64,000 nucleotides of DNA from Rhodanobacteraceae bacterium (GCA_016717705.1 JADKFD010000003.1:62001-126000); one strand, 5' to 3'. Counted from the first letter of the stretch, positions 52,831 through 62,510 are shown. Program-made: numbers and translations. Notes: generated by a model not told the origin, from the sequence alone.

Positions 52831-54051
52831 TCAATCCGCTGCAAGCGCCAACCACTCGCGCAGCCGCTCGTAGACATCCGCCCGGCTGAGCAGATCGAAA
52901 TGACTGCACTCGTGTGCCAGCCATTGATTCGACGGTGGGATGGCCAGCGCCAGTTCGGGATTGTGGTGCTGGCCGAGCGCGCTTTCGATCGGCACCAGAC
53001 CATCGCTGGGCAGTTTTGCGACGTCCACGCCATGGCGGCCGCGAGTCGCTGCGATCGCATGCGCCCGCACGCCCTGCGGTAGCGGTACTGGCCGGCGCGT
53101 GTCGCGACGCTGGCGCCCGCGCGGCTGCGCATCGGTGACGTGGCCGAAACGCAGATCCTTGATGCCGGCGCTGCGGCTTTCGCCCAGGCGCATCAACGGC
53201 GCGCTGTAAGGGCTGACGCCAATCGCCGTCTCGAACCAGTTGCCGGCCCGCTCCAGCGGCGCGCCGTGATGCGGTGTGCCCAGGAATACCAGCGCACTCA
53301 ACTGCTTGACCCAGGCCAATCCTTCAAGCTCGGCCTGGTGCACGGCGCTGCGGGCAACCAACCCGCCCATGCTGTGACCGAGCAGGGTCAGCGATTCGAC
53401 CTGGCACGGCCATCGATCCATCAGTTGCTGCAGCAAATGCGCCAGATCGCGACCGTTGTCGGCGACATGCCGCCCGCTGTTGTAGCGCAGATACAGCGGC
53501 GCATAGCCAAACTCGCGGGCCAGTGCCGCGCCGTGGTCATGGCCCTGGCGCAGCCACTGGCGATCGGTCATGCACAGCCCGTGGATCAGGATCAGCGGAT
53601 GCGGCCCCAGCTCGGCGGGGGCGGGTCCACTCAAGTCCAACGGGTGATCACGCCAGATCAATTGCATCGGTTGCGCCAGCGGGTTGCCGCTGCGCTCCAG
53701 GTGGTCGCCGTAGACACCATTCAACGCGGCAACCACCGCCGCATGCAGCGGCGCCGGCTGCGACTGACCCAGCAGGGGCGTAGCCGCGGCCAGTGCGGCA
53801 TCGACACCTTCGCCTACCAGCCGGGTGACACCACGCACGCTCTTGTAGACCAGACCGGCGATGCCCGTGGTCGGGCCGGAGAGCGGCTTGCCGACCGGCA
53901 GCGCGCGTCCGCTGATATTGCGATGCATGGCCTCGACCACATCCGTGACACCGTGCACGGCGTCGATCGCCAGACGACCGACACCACGCAGGTCATCGCC
54001 GTGGCGCCGCGTATGCGGCGGGCGTGTGGTGGATTCAGTCTTCGCGTTCAT
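52831..54051 (-). CDS. Alpha/beta-hydrolase (lipase-like)
   Basis: A 406-residue serine hydrolase. The N-terminal region (about 1-115) contains the helical GLVYKSVRGVTRLVGEGVDA; the hydrolase fold then shows the oxyanion loop HPLILIHGLCMTDRQW, nucleophile elbow LLGHSMGGLVAR, an Asp region (PSDGLVPIESAL) and the His in HECSHFDLL. Similar to PHB-depolymerase/lipase-like esterases; no signal peptide. ATG 54049-54051. Divergent from the ATP-grasp gene across 218 nt in which I see no other gene. Confidence 0.85.
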   Translation of the reverse strand: MNAKTESTTRPPHTRRHGDDLRGVGRLAIDAVHGVTDVVEAMHRNISGRALPVGKPLSGPTTGIAGLVYKSVRGVTRLVGEGVDAALAAATPLLGQSQPAPLHAAVVAALNGVYGDHLERSGNPLAQPMQLIWRDHPLDLSGPAPAELGPHPLILIHGLCMTDRQWLRQGHDHGAALAREFGYAPLYLRYNSGRHVADNGRDLAHLLQQLMDRWPCQVESLTLLGHSMGGLVARSAVHQAELEGLAWVKQLSALVFLGTPHHGAPLERAGNWFETAIGVSPYSAPLMRLGESRSAGIKDLRFGHVTDAQPRGRQRRDTRRPVPLPQGVRAHAIAATRGRHGVDVAKLPSDGLVPIESALGQHHNPELALAIPPSNQWLAHECSHFDLLSRADVYERLREWLALAAD

Positions 54052-54269
54052 GGATTGCCTTTCGATTTCGGCTTGGCGTACTTGTAGTCCGTGGGCTCTG
54101 GTGCGATTGCTCGACGGGAGCTTGCGAACGCGTCCAGACTCGGGTGCAACCGTGGTGCATTGCGCCGACGCCGCACAAGAAAGCGCACCAGAACGGTGCA
54201 TGCCTCGTTCATTCCTTGACGCGCCGCCCGCGGCTGGGCACGCTCGGATCAGGCAGATGGAAACGTCCC

Positions 54270-55694
54270 ATGCTCGAGAAAGCAGCTTGTTTCGATGAGA
54301 TGCTGGGAGACGATGGCACGCGGGCGCCGTATGCGCTGGTCGATGCCTGGCTGAAGTCGCTGCCGCGCGATCAGCTGGAACTGAAACGACGTGAAGCCGA
54401 AGGCCTGTTCCGGCGCATCGGCATCACCTTCGCGGTGTACACCGAAGGTGGCGATCCGGAGCGCCTGATTCCCTTCGACCTGATCCCGCGCGTACTGGCG
54501 CAAGCCGAATGGCAACGCCTGAAGCTCGGTCTGGAACAGCGCGTCAAGGCGCTGAACGCTTTCATCCACGATGTCTATCACGGCCGCGAGATCCTGCGCG
54601 CCGGCCGCGTGCCCGAGCGCCTGGTGCTGCACAACTCGCAGTTCCGACCGGAAATGGCCGGCTTCGATCTGCCCGGCCACATCTATTCGCACATCGCCGG
54701 CATCGACATGGTGCGCACCGGCCCCGACCAGTACTACGTGCTGGAGGACAACTGCCGCACGCCGTCCGGCGTGTCCTACATGGTCGAGAACCGCGAGGTC
54801 ATGTTGCGCCTGTTTCCCGACCTGTTCCGCCGTGCCGCGGTAGCGCCAGTGGCCCACTACCCCGACGAATTGCTGGAAACGCTGCGCTCGGTGCCGCCGC
54901 CGAACTGTCGCGGTGAACCGACGGTGGTGCTGCTGACGCCCGGCATTCACAACAGCGCCTACTACGAGCACGCCTTCCTCGCCGACGAGATGGGCATCGA
55001 ACTGGTGGAGGGCGAGGACCTGCTGGTGCAGGGCGACGTCTGCTACATGCGCACCACGCGCGGCCTGGCGCGCGTCGACGTGATCTACCGGCGCATCGAC
55101 GACGAATACATCGACCCTTTGGTGTTCCACCCCAACTCCATGCTCGGCGTGCCCGGGCTGTACTTCGCCTATCGCGCCGGCAACGTCAATCTGGCCAACG
55201 CGATCGGCGCCGGCATCGCCGACGACAAGGCGGTCTACATCCATGTGCCGGAGATGATCCGCTTCTATCTCGGCGAGGAACCGTTGCTGTCGAATGTACC
55301 GACTTACGATTGCCGGCTGCCGGATGACCTGAAATACGTGCTGGCGCACCTCGATGAACTGGTGGTCAAGGCGGTGCACGGCTCGGGCGGCTACGGCATG
55401 CTGGTCGGCCCGCACGCCACGCAGGGGCAACTGGCGGAATTCAGGGCGCTGCTCAAGGCGCGTCCATACGACTACATCGCGCAACCGACGCTGTCGCTGT
55501 CGACGGTACCCACCTTCGTCGAGCAGGGCATCGCGCCGCGCCATGTCGATCTGCGTCCCTTCGTGCTGTCAGGCGGTGATCGCATCCGCATCGTCCCCGG
55601 CGGACTGACGCGGGTGGCATTGCGCGAAGGCTCGCTGGTGGTGAATTCCTCCCAGGGCGGAGGCACCAAGGACACCTGGGTGTTGGAGGGCTGA
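54270..55694 (+). CDS. Circularly permuted ATP-grasp type 2 protein
   Basis: A 474-residue ATP-grasp-fold protein of the DUF404/DUF407 (CP_ATPgrasp) type. Characteristic segments: GITFAVYTEGGDPERLIPFD, LVLHNSQFRPEMAGFDLP, YVLEDNCRTPSGVSYMVENR, YDCRLPDDLKYVLAHLDELV and KAVHGSGGYGMLVGP. It is expected to ligate a carboxylate to an amine using ATP. It is followed with a one-base overlap by an alpha-E gene and then a transglutaminase-like gene, a recurrent trio thought to make or attach small peptides. No biochemical role is known. Confidence 0.92.
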   Translation: MLEKAACFDEMLGDDGTRAPYALVDAWLKSLPRDQLELKRREAEGLFRRIGITFAVYTEGGDPERLIPFDLIPRVLAQAEWQRLKLGLEQRVKALNAFIHDVYHGREILRAGRVPERLVLHNSQFRPEMAGFDLPGHIYSHIAGIDMVRTGPDQYYVLEDNCRTPSGVSYMVENREVMLRLFPDLFRRAAVAPVAHYPDELLETLRSVPPPNCRGEPTVVLLTPGIHNSAYYEHAFLADEMGIELVEGEDLLVQGDVCYMRTTRGLARVDVIYRRIDDEYIDPLVFHPNSMLGVPGLYFAYRAGNVNLANAIGAGIADDKAVYIHVPEMIRFYLGEEPLLSNVPTYDCRLPDDLKYVLAHLDELVVKAVHGSGGYGMLVGPHATQGQLAEFRALLKARPYDYIAQPTLSLSTVPTFVEQGIAPRHVDLRPFVLSGGDRIRIVPGGLTRVALREGSLVVNSSQGGGTKDTWVLEG

Positions 55695-56635
55695 TGCTCG
55701 CGCGCACCGCCGAAAGTCTGTTCTGGCTGGCCCGCTACCTGGAGCGCGCCGACTACGTGGCGCGTCTGCTGCAAGGTGCCGCGCACATGAGCGCGGCGCG
55801 CGTGGATGCCGATCGCAGCAGCGAATGGGAGTCGGCGATCATCGCCGCCGGCTGCCAACCGGCATTCGCTGCCGAACATGCACAGGTTTCGGCGGCAGCG
55901 GTCATCCACTACCTGGCCTTCGACACGCGCAATCCGTCGTCGATCGTCAGTTGCATCGAGACCGCGCGGCGCAATGCGCGCACCGTGCGCACGGCGCTGA
56001 CGGCCGACATGTGGGACGCGGTCAACGGCACCTGGCTGGAACTGCGAGGTTTCGATCCGAGCCAGCTCGACGACGATCGCGTGGCGGCTTTCCTGGACTG
56101 GGTCAAGCTGCGTTCGCGGCTGTTCCACGGCGTCTACACCAGCACCATGCTGCGCGCCGACGGCTTCCATTTCACCCGGCTCGGACAATTCCTGGAGCGC
56201 GCCGACAACAGCGCGCGCCTGCTCGACGTCAAGTACCACGTGCGCCTGCCGAATCCGGAGGACGTCGGTGGACTGGTCGACTACTACCAGTGGCTGGCGA
56301 TCCTGCGTGTGGTCGGCGCCAGGCGCGCCTACCGCGTGCTGTTCAAGGGCCAGGTGACCCCGATCCACGTCGCCGAACTGATGATTCTGCGCGCGGAATT
56401 TCCGCGCTCGCTGGTGTTCTGCTTCGAGCAGATCACCATGCAACTGGATCAGATCAATGGACAGGATCCGCTGCGTAGCGCCGAGGGCAAGCGCCTGGCG
56501 CACTCGCTCTACGCGCAACTGCGCTTTGGCCGCATCGACCACATCTTCAGCAGCGGGCTGCACGAGTATCTGACCGATGTCATCGAGCGCAGCGACGAAC
56601 TGGGGCGGGAGATTGCCAATGGGTATTTGTTCTGA
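55694..56635 (+). CDS. Alpha-E domain-containing protein
   Basis: A 313-residue all-helical alpha-E domain (DUF403) protein. It begins MLARTAESLFWLARYLERAD, with YVARLL, and has the repeated helix pattern FTRLGQFLERADNSARLLDV. Alpha-E proteins accompany circularly permuted ATP-grasp ligases and are sometimes fused to them, indicating a joint complex. ATG overlaps the ATP-grasp stop by one base. Catalytic role, if any, is unknown. Confidence 0.93.
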   Translation: MLARTAESLFWLARYLERADYVARLLQGAAHMSAARVDADRSSEWESAIIAAGCQPAFAAEHAQVSAAAVIHYLAFDTRNPSSIVSCIETARRNARTVRTALTADMWDAVNGTWLELRGFDPSQLDDDRVAAFLDWVKLRSRLFHGVYTSTMLRADGFHFTRLGQFLERADNSARLLDVKYHVRLPNPEDVGGLVDYYQWLAILRVVGARRAYRVLFKGQVTPIHVAELMILRAEFPRSLVFCFEQITMQLDQINGQDPLRSAEGKRLAHSLYAQLRFGRIDHIFSSGLHEYLTDVIERSDELGREIANGYLF

Positions 56636-56799
56636 GCATCGGCGGTTCGTAGCGTCGAACAACTCGTTGCTGCATGCGCGAGCCGGGCGCTTGCGCGCGA
56701 ACGGGGTGCCCGCGTCGGCCATCGCGCGCCAGCACGTGCCCTACGGGTTGCAGCCGGGCGGAAGCCCTGGCATCGCCCATCCCAGCCCCGAGGCGCCCG

Positions 56800-57603
56800 A
56801 TGCACCTGACCATCCACCACGACACGCTGTATCGCTACGGCGAGGCCGCCCATCGGGTGTTCCAGGCTTTGCGCCTGTGGCCGATTCCGGGTGGTGGCCA
56901 GGTGATCCGCGACTGGCGCGTCGAGATCGATGGTCGCAAGCTGCGCCCCACCTGTCGCGATGGATTCGGCAATCCGGCGGCTACGCACGTGATCGACGGG
57001 CCGGTGGCGGCGCTGTCGATCGTGGTCCACGCCGAAGTCGACACCCAGGACCGCCAGGGCGTGCTCGGCGATGCCATCGAGTCGCTGCCGCCGCTGTTCT
57101 ATCTCAATGCGAGCGAGCTGACGGCGATCGACCCCGCGCTGCAAGCACTGGCCGATGAACAGGCCGACCCCAGCGGCGGCGAGATCGCCCAGTTGCACCG
57201 GCTTTGCGCCAGCGTGCGCGAACGCGTCGACTATCGAACGGACAGCACGCATGTGGCCACCTCGGCGGCCGAAGCGCTGGCCAACGGCGCCGGTGTCTGC
57301 CAGGACCACGCCCACGTGCTGATTGCATCCGCGCGCGCGCTGGGATTCCCCGCGCGTTACGTCAGCGGCTATCTGTGCGCCAATGCCGAAGGCGCCGCTG
57401 CCAGCCACGCCTGGGCCGAAATCCACGTCAACCACCTCGGCTGGGTCGGCTTCGACGCCGCCAACCAGATGTGCCCCGACGAGCGCTACGTGCGCGTCGC
57501 CGTCGGCCGCGATTATCGCGATGCCGCCCCGGTGCGCGGCGTGCGCATGGGTGGGCTGGCGGAAACCCTGGACGTGCAGGTGCGGATTGGCGAAGGGCAG
57601 TAG
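56800..57603 (+). CDS. Transglutaminase-like family protein
   Basis: A 267-residue cysteine-protease-fold protein with an N-terminal transglutaminase-like beta domain (HHDTLYRYGEAAHRVFQALR) and the catalytic core: Cys in GAGVCQDHAHV, His in ASHAWAEIHVNHLGWVGFD with the Asp following. ATG 56800. It completes the ATP-grasp/alpha-E/transglutaminase trio, from which it is separated by 164 nt, and could hydrolyse or transfer the product. Exact reaction unknown. Confidence 0.92.
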   Translation: MHLTIHHDTLYRYGEAAHRVFQALRLWPIPGGGQVIRDWRVEIDGRKLRPTCRDGFGNPAATHVIDGPVAALSIVVHAEVDTQDRQGVLGDAIESLPPLFYLNASELTAIDPALQALADEQADPSGGEIAQLHRLCASVRERVDYRTDSTHVATSAAEALANGAGVCQDHAHVLIASARALGFPARYVSGYLCANAEGAAASHAWAEIHVNHLGWVGFDAANQMCPDERYVRVAVGRDYRDAAPVRGVRMGGLAETLDVQVRIGEGQ

Positions 57604-57617
57604 CGCTATCGGTTGCC

Positions 57618-57682
57618 GGATTTCGGATTTCGGTTGACGGAACAACGCCATCGCGCGCGAGCGCGCTCCTGCAATTCTTGCG
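57618..57682. repeat. Heptad array plus REP downstream of the transglutaminase gene
   Basis: GGATTTCGGATTTCGG (57618-57633), a 7-nt tandem, is followed by a GCGCGCGAGCGCGCTCCT REP with the flank GCAATTCTTGCG (57650-57682), the reverse of the copy near 52791-52823. A C/G block then begins and obscures any facing arm. Confidence 0.7.
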
Positions 57683-57712
57683 TCCTGGCGAGGTTGTAGG
57701 CAGCGCTCGCTG

Positions 57713-57764
57713 CCCCCCCGGGGGGGGGGCCGGGGGGGGGTTGGGGGGGGGGGGGGGGGGGGGG
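57713..57764. other. G-homopolymer block, suspect sequence
   Basis: 52 nt of C then G runs between the transglutaminase gene and the rhodanese gene, which end facing each other. Same type as the other suspect blocks. It probably replaces the second arm of a repeat. Confidence 0.75.
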
Positions 57765-57785
57765 ACCGCCCACAGACAGCGCGGA

Positions 57786-58835
57786 CTACGCCTTCTTGTC
57801 CATCTGCTTGACCATGCCCGACATGCCACCGGCCAGCGCGAACGCCTCGAAGCCGAGCTTGGTCAGGATGTAGGCGGCCGCCGCGCTGCGCTCGCCGGTG
57901 TTGCAGTAGCAGACGTAGGAACGATCCTTGTCCAGATCCGGCGTGTATTCGCGCAAGCGGTAAAGCGGCATGTTGATCGAACCCTTGATGGCGCGCTCGT
58001 CGAATTCTTCGGGCAGGCGCACATCGACGATGCCGGCGCCTTGGCGCACCAGGATCGAAGCTTTGCCGGGGGTGAGCCATTCCACCGTCGGTTGCTTCAG
58101 CAACTCGCTGAAATCGCTCTTGCGCAAGCGCATCAGCTTGCCGTCTTTCATCATCGTGACCGAGGCGTTGCGTACGCTGTTGGATAGCAGCGCGTCCTCG
58201 CCGAAACTGTCACCGCGCACCAGATAGGCGACCACCGCCGGATCGCCGTCGCCCGACTGCAGCACACTGGCGGCGCCATCCTTGATGACATAGAAGTAGT
58301 CGCCGTCGTCGCCCTCGCGAACGATCGTCTGGTCGGCCTTGACGCTGATTTCCTCGAAGCGCGCGAACAGCCGCTCGAGGTTGCCCGCGGGTACCCGGCG
58401 CATCGCGTTGTTCTGCAGCAGACGGAATATCCAGCGATTGCCTTCGGGGTTCTTGTCGAGCAGCTTGAAACCGGAAGTGCGCGTCAGTTGGTCGAAGGTG
58501 ATCACCTTTTCCAGGAATCGGCGATCGAGCGACACGATGGTCGCGGTCAGCGACTCGACAGTCGCGGTGAAGCGCCGCGGCATCAGATCGCCGATCGGAT
58601 AGCGCCCCTGCAAGGAGTCAGCGCTGATGTCCTTGCGCTTGCCGTCGGGGTAAGCGCCGCTGATGATGCCGGCGAGCAGGTAATGGGTGACTTCATCCTG
58701 ATCGCCCGCTCGAAACAGGGCCTGTTGATGCGCGTATTCGGCCGATTCCGCCTCGCGCGCGATCACGTCGAGATGATCCGGGCGCAAGGAGTCGAGCGGG
58801 TACAAGTGCTTGAGCTGACTGGCGTCGATCGACAT
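57786..58835 (-). CDS. Cyclic nucleotide-binding and rhodanese domain protein
   Basis: A 349-residue cytosolic protein: two cNMP-binding-like domains (about 20-120, QALFRAGDQDEVTHYLLAG; about 150-250, TIVREGDDGDYFYVIKDGAA with SFGEDALL) followed by a rhodanese domain (about 255-345) whose active-site loop is CYCNTGERSAAAA. The combination suggests sulfurtransferase or redox output controlled by ligand binding; the cNMP pocket residues are incompletely conserved, so ligand identity is open. The same architecture occurs in related Xanthomonadales genomes. Confidence 0.88.
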   Translation of the reverse strand: MSIDASQLKHLYPLDSLRPDHLDVIAREAESAEYAHQQALFRAGDQDEVTHYLLAGIISGAYPDGKRKDISADSLQGRYPIGDLMPRRFTATVESLTATIVSLDRRFLEKVITFDQLTRTSGFKLLDKNPEGNRWIFRLLQNNAMRRVPAGNLERLFARFEEISVKADQTIVREGDDGDYFYVIKDGAASVLQSGDGDPAVVAYLVRGDSFGEDALLSNSVRNASVTMMKDGKLMRLRKSDFSELLKQPTVEWLTPGKASILVRQGAGIVDVRLPEEFDERAIKGSINMPLYRLREYTPDLDKDRSYVCYCNTGERSAAAAYILTKLGFEAFALAGGMSGMVKQMDKKA

Positions 58836-59022
58836 GGGTGCACCCGCGCAGCGTAGTAGCGCGAATATAGCCCGATGCAGCCCGCGGCAGAGCGCGTGGA
58901 CAGATCGTTGCAGGTGGCCTTTGCCTGTGGTCGGACGCGCGCCCGCAAGCGTCGCACCTCAGGAGCGACGCGCACCCGCGACCTTCGTCCTCCGCGAGAA
59001 CGCAAGAGCCTGACTTTCGCCG

Positions 59023-60568
59023 TCACCGGCGAAATCCGCAAACGCGCAAGAACTGCCGCACCACCGGGTTATCGGTCTCGTCGACGCAATCGAAGCCCAG
59101 CGCATCCAGGCTCTGGCGCAGCTCGGCCGCATCACTGGCGTCGGCGACCTCGATGCCGGCGAACACCCGCCCATAGGCGGCGCCGTGGCTGCGGTAGTGA
59201 AACAGCGTGATGTTCCAGCGCGTGCCCATCTGTTCGAGGAAGCGCAGCAGCGCGCCGGGGCGCTCCGGGAAACTCGAAGCGGTAGACGCGCTCGCGGCCA
59301 TTGATCGCGGCGCGGCCGCCGACCATGTGGCGCACGTGCAGCTTGGCCAGCTCGTTGTCGGTGTAATCGCTGACCGCGTAGCCGGCGCCGCTCAGTTGCG
59401 CGGCGATCTCGGCACGTTCGGCAGCGCCACGGCGCAACGCAATGCCGACATAGATCTGCGCCGAGGCATCCGGGGTATAGCGGTAGTTGAACTCGGTGAC
59501 ACTGCGCGGCCCCAGCGCGCGGCAGAAGCCGAGGAAGCTGCCGGGCTGTTCCGGAATGGCAACGCCAAACACGGCTTCAAGCGCTTCGCCGATCTCGGCG
59601 CGCTCGGCGATATGACGCAGTCGGTCGAAATTGACGTTGGCGCCGCTGGCCACCGCGCACAGCGTCGCGCCCGGATGCGTCAGCTGCTCGGCGTAGCGCT
59701 TCAGACCCGCCAGGGCCAGGGCGCCCGCCGGCTCCAGCACCACCCGGGTATCGTCGAACACATCCTTGATGGCCGCGCAGATCTCGTCGGTATTGACCAG
59801 CACCATCTCGTCGATGTGTTGCTTGAGCACCTTGAAGGTGTGGTCGCCGATGCGCTTGACCGCCACGCCGTCGACAAACAACCCGACCTGGTCGAGTGTG
59901 ACCGGCTCACCCGCCTTGAGTGCGGCATCCAGACACGCAGCGTCGATCGGCTCCACACCGATGACCTTGATCTCCGGACGCAAGGCCTTGATGTAGGCCG
60001 CCATGCCGGCAGCCAGGCCGCCGCCGCCGACCGGAATGAACACCGCGTCGAGCCTGCCGGCGTGCTGGCGCAGCAGTTCCATCGCCACCGTGCCCTGCCC
60101 GGCAATGACCGCCGGATCATCGTAGGGATGGACGAAGGTCAGTCCGCGTTCAACGGCGATGCGCTTGCCCACCGCCGCTGCCGCGTCATAGCCATCGCCC
60201 TCAAGGATGATCTCGGCGCCATAGGCGGCAACCGCATCGACCTTGATCGAGGGCGTTGTGGAGGGCATCACGATGGTCGCCCTGCAGCCGAGTTCGCGTG
60301 CCGCCAGCGCCACGCCCTGCGCGTGATTGCCGGCCGAAACCGCAAGCACGCCGGCCGCGCGTTCCGCCGGAGTCAGGCTGGCCATCTTGTTGTAGGCGCC
60401 GCGCAGCTTGAAGGAAAACACCGGCTGCAGGTCTTCACGCTTGAGCAGCACGTGATGACCGATGCGTCGCGACAAGCGACTGGCCACGGTCAACGGCGAC
60501 TCGATCGCCACTTCGTAGACACGCGAGGTCAGTACCGCGCGCAGGTAATCGGGCATCGAATCAGGCAT
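59023..60568 (-). pseudogene. ilvA: Threonine ammonia-lyase (biosynthetic) IlvA, frameshifted as read
   Basis: PLP enzyme deaminating threonine to 2-oxobutanoate, first step of isoleucine synthesis. The start (ATG 60566-60568, behind GGAGG) gives MPDSMPDYLRAVL; PLP-Lys54 is in VFSFKLRGAYNKM, the glycine loop is PVGGGGLAAG, and two ACT-like regulatory domains follow. Near 59269-59272 one extra base breaks FEFPERPGALLRFLEQMG; the next frame continues with NITLFHYRSHGAAYGRVFAG to 59023. Restored length about 514 residues, typical for long IlvA. A consensus error is likely. No other ilv gene is near. Confidence 0.92.
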
Positions 60569-60678
60569 GAGGTCCTCCGGGTCGCCGATGTTGCATTGCA
60601 ACAGGCGAAGGCGCAACCGTACGCGACTCAGGTTCGTGGATGTCTGCGGTTTGCGCGGCTGACCGCAGATGCTGCGCG

Positions 60679-60936
60679 TCAGGCGCGCTTGAGGACGCCG
60701 ATCACCGCCAGCACGATCACCGCACCGATAGTTGCGTTGATGATCGCCGCAAGCAATCCGCCGCCGATGGCGATGCCGAGCACGCCGCCCAGCAGCCAAC
60801 TGCCGACGAATGCACCAAGAATGCCGACGACGATGTTGCCGACCAGACCCAATCCACGACCACGCATCAGCAAACCCGCCAGCCATCCGGCAATCGCGCC
60901 AATCAGCAGCAGGATCAACAGGGAAGTCACGGTCAT
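60679..60936 (-). CDS. GlsB/YeaQ/YmgE family stress-associated membrane protein
   Basis: An 85-residue, very hydrophobic Transgly_assoc-type protein. It has three TM segments (SLLILLLIGAIAGWLAGLLM; LGLVGNIVVGILGAFVGSWL; AIINATIGAVIVLAVIGVLK) and the GNIVVGILGAFVGSW motif of the family. Members are induced by stress in enterobacteria; a direct role is not known. ATG 60934-60936. It is 110 nt upstream of ilvA on the same strand, with a possible shared transcript. Confidence 0.9.
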   Translation of the reverse strand: MTVTSLLILLLIGAIAGWLAGLLMRGRGLGLVGNIVVGILGAFVGSWLLGGVLGIAIGGGLLAAIINATIGAVIVLAVIGVLKRA

Positions 60937-61115
60937 GTCCAGGCTCCAGAAGGGTTGTTTGCCGATGACGATGCGACGATAGGCGGGACTTCGCAAGGGT
61001 GCCGGATCAGGGCCCAAGCGCTATCGACGACGCACATGCCGCCCGTCCTCACTGGCTCTTGCCCGCGTGCTCTCGTAAAGTCGCGTACCCACTCCGCCCT
61101 TCGTCGAGACAGCCC

Positions 61116-62435
61116 ATGCCGTTGGCCGATTTGTACCTCGATCACCTGCGCGAGCAGATGCGCCGCGCCGACGCCGCGCTGGAGCGCGCCGGCCTTGAAC
61201 ACCTGCTGATTCCGAGCGGCGTCGAGCACTATGGTTTTCTCGACGACCAGACCTACCCCTTCCGCGCCAATCCGCATTTTCTGGCGTGGCTGCCGCTGAC
61301 CCGGCACCCGTCCTGCTGGATTGCCTACACGCCGGGCAAAAAACCGGTGCTGACCTACTATCAGCCGGAAGACTACTGGCATGAACCGCCGGCGGCGCCG
61401 GCCGGATTCTGGGTCGAGCACTTCGACCTTCGCGTGATCCGCGAACCCGGGCAAGCGCGCCAGCATTTGCCCGCAACGCTCGACCGCGCCGCGATCATCG
61501 GCGAAGCCAACGCCGCAATCGGCGACTGCGTGCCCAACAACCCGGACGCGGTGATCAACTACCTGCATTACCACCGCGCCTGCAAAACGCCCTACGAACT
61601 CGCGCGCATGCGCAATGCGAGCCGGCGTGGCGCCAGCGGCCATCTGGCGGCGCTCGAAGCCTTTCGCGAAGGTGCCAGCGAACATCAGATCCACCTGGAA
61701 TATTGCGCGGCCGCCGCGCACACCGAGCATGATCTGCCCTACGCCAATATCGTCGCGTTGAATGAGCATGGTGCCATCCTGCACTACCATCACTCGCCGA
61801 CGCCAAGGCCACCGCATTCGCGCAGTTTCCTGATCGACGCCGGCGGCAGCGATGCCGGGTACGCCAGCGACATTACGCGCAGCTACGCGCGAGAATCCGG
61901 CGCTTTCGCCGATTTGATCACGCGCGTCGACCAGATGCAGATCGGCCTGGCGGCAGAAGCGCGCGCCGGCCGTGACTATGGCGACCTGCATGTCGAATGC
62001 CACCGCCAGATTGCCGGCATCCTCAAGGAAGCCGATATCGTGCGCATGTCCGCGGAAGCGCAGCTCGAACGCGGCGTCACCAGCGTATTTTTCCCGCACG
62101 GCCTGGGGCATTTCCTCGGACTGCAGGTGCATGACGTCGGCGGCTTCCAGCGCGACGAGAGCGGTGGATTCATCGAGCGGCCTGTCGGGCACCCGTATCT
62201 GCGGCTGACGCGCAAGCTCGAAGCCGGGCACGTGGTGACCATCGAACCCGGCATCTATTTCATCCCGATGCTGCTCGCCAAGCTGCGCGAATCGGCCGAC
62301 GCCCAGTCCATCAACTGGAATCAGGTCGAGGCGCTGCTGCCTTTTGGCGGCATTCGCATCGAGGACGATGTGCATGTCACGCGTGGCGCCCCGGAGAACC
62401 TGACCCGCGACGCGTTCCGGGCGGTGGATGCGTAG
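61116..62435 (+). CDS. pepQ: Xaa-Pro dipeptidase PepQ
   Basis: Mn-dependent prolidase (M24B) that splits Xaa-Pro dipeptides. The 439 residues (E. coli 443) begin MPLADLYLDHLREQMRRADA. Metal ligands lie in FLIDAGGSDAGYASDITRSY (two Asp), FPHGLGHFLGLQVHD (His), EPGIYF (Glu) and GGIRIEDDVHV (Glu). The stop TAG at 62433-62435 is part of a GTAG-REP. Transcribed alone. Confidence 0.95.
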   Translation: MPLADLYLDHLREQMRRADAALERAGLEHLLIPSGVEHYGFLDDQTYPFRANPHFLAWLPLTRHPSCWIAYTPGKKPVLTYYQPEDYWHEPPAAPAGFWVEHFDLRVIREPGQARQHLPATLDRAAIIGEANAAIGDCVPNNPDAVINYLHYHRACKTPYELARMRNASRRGASGHLAALEAFREGASEHQIHLEYCAAAAHTEHDLPYANIVALNEHGAILHYHHSPTPRPPHSRSFLIDAGGSDAGYASDITRSYARESGAFADLITRVDQMQIGLAAEARAGRDYGDLHVECHRQIAGILKEADIVRMSAEAQLERGVTSVFFPHGLGHFLGLQVHDVGGFQRDESGGFIERPVGHPYLRLTRKLEAGHVVTIEPGIYFIPMLLAKLRESADAQSINWNQVEALLPFGGIRIEDDVHVTRGAPENLTRDAFRAVDA

Positions 62436-62503
62436 GAGCGACGTGTACGTCGCGACCGACGAACTCGCCGCATCACCGATCGCGACGCACGCGTCGCTCC
62501 TAC
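62432..62503. repeat. Inverted pair of GTAG-REPs after pepQ
   Basis: Left copy 62432-62457 (GTAGGAGCGACGTGTACGTC) begins 3 nt before the end of pepQ, so its TAG is the stop codon. The inverted partner ends GTCGCTCCTAC at 62503. Same class as the copies at 10310-10416 and 20806-20920. Confidence 0.88.
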
Positions 62504-62510
62504 CACGCAA

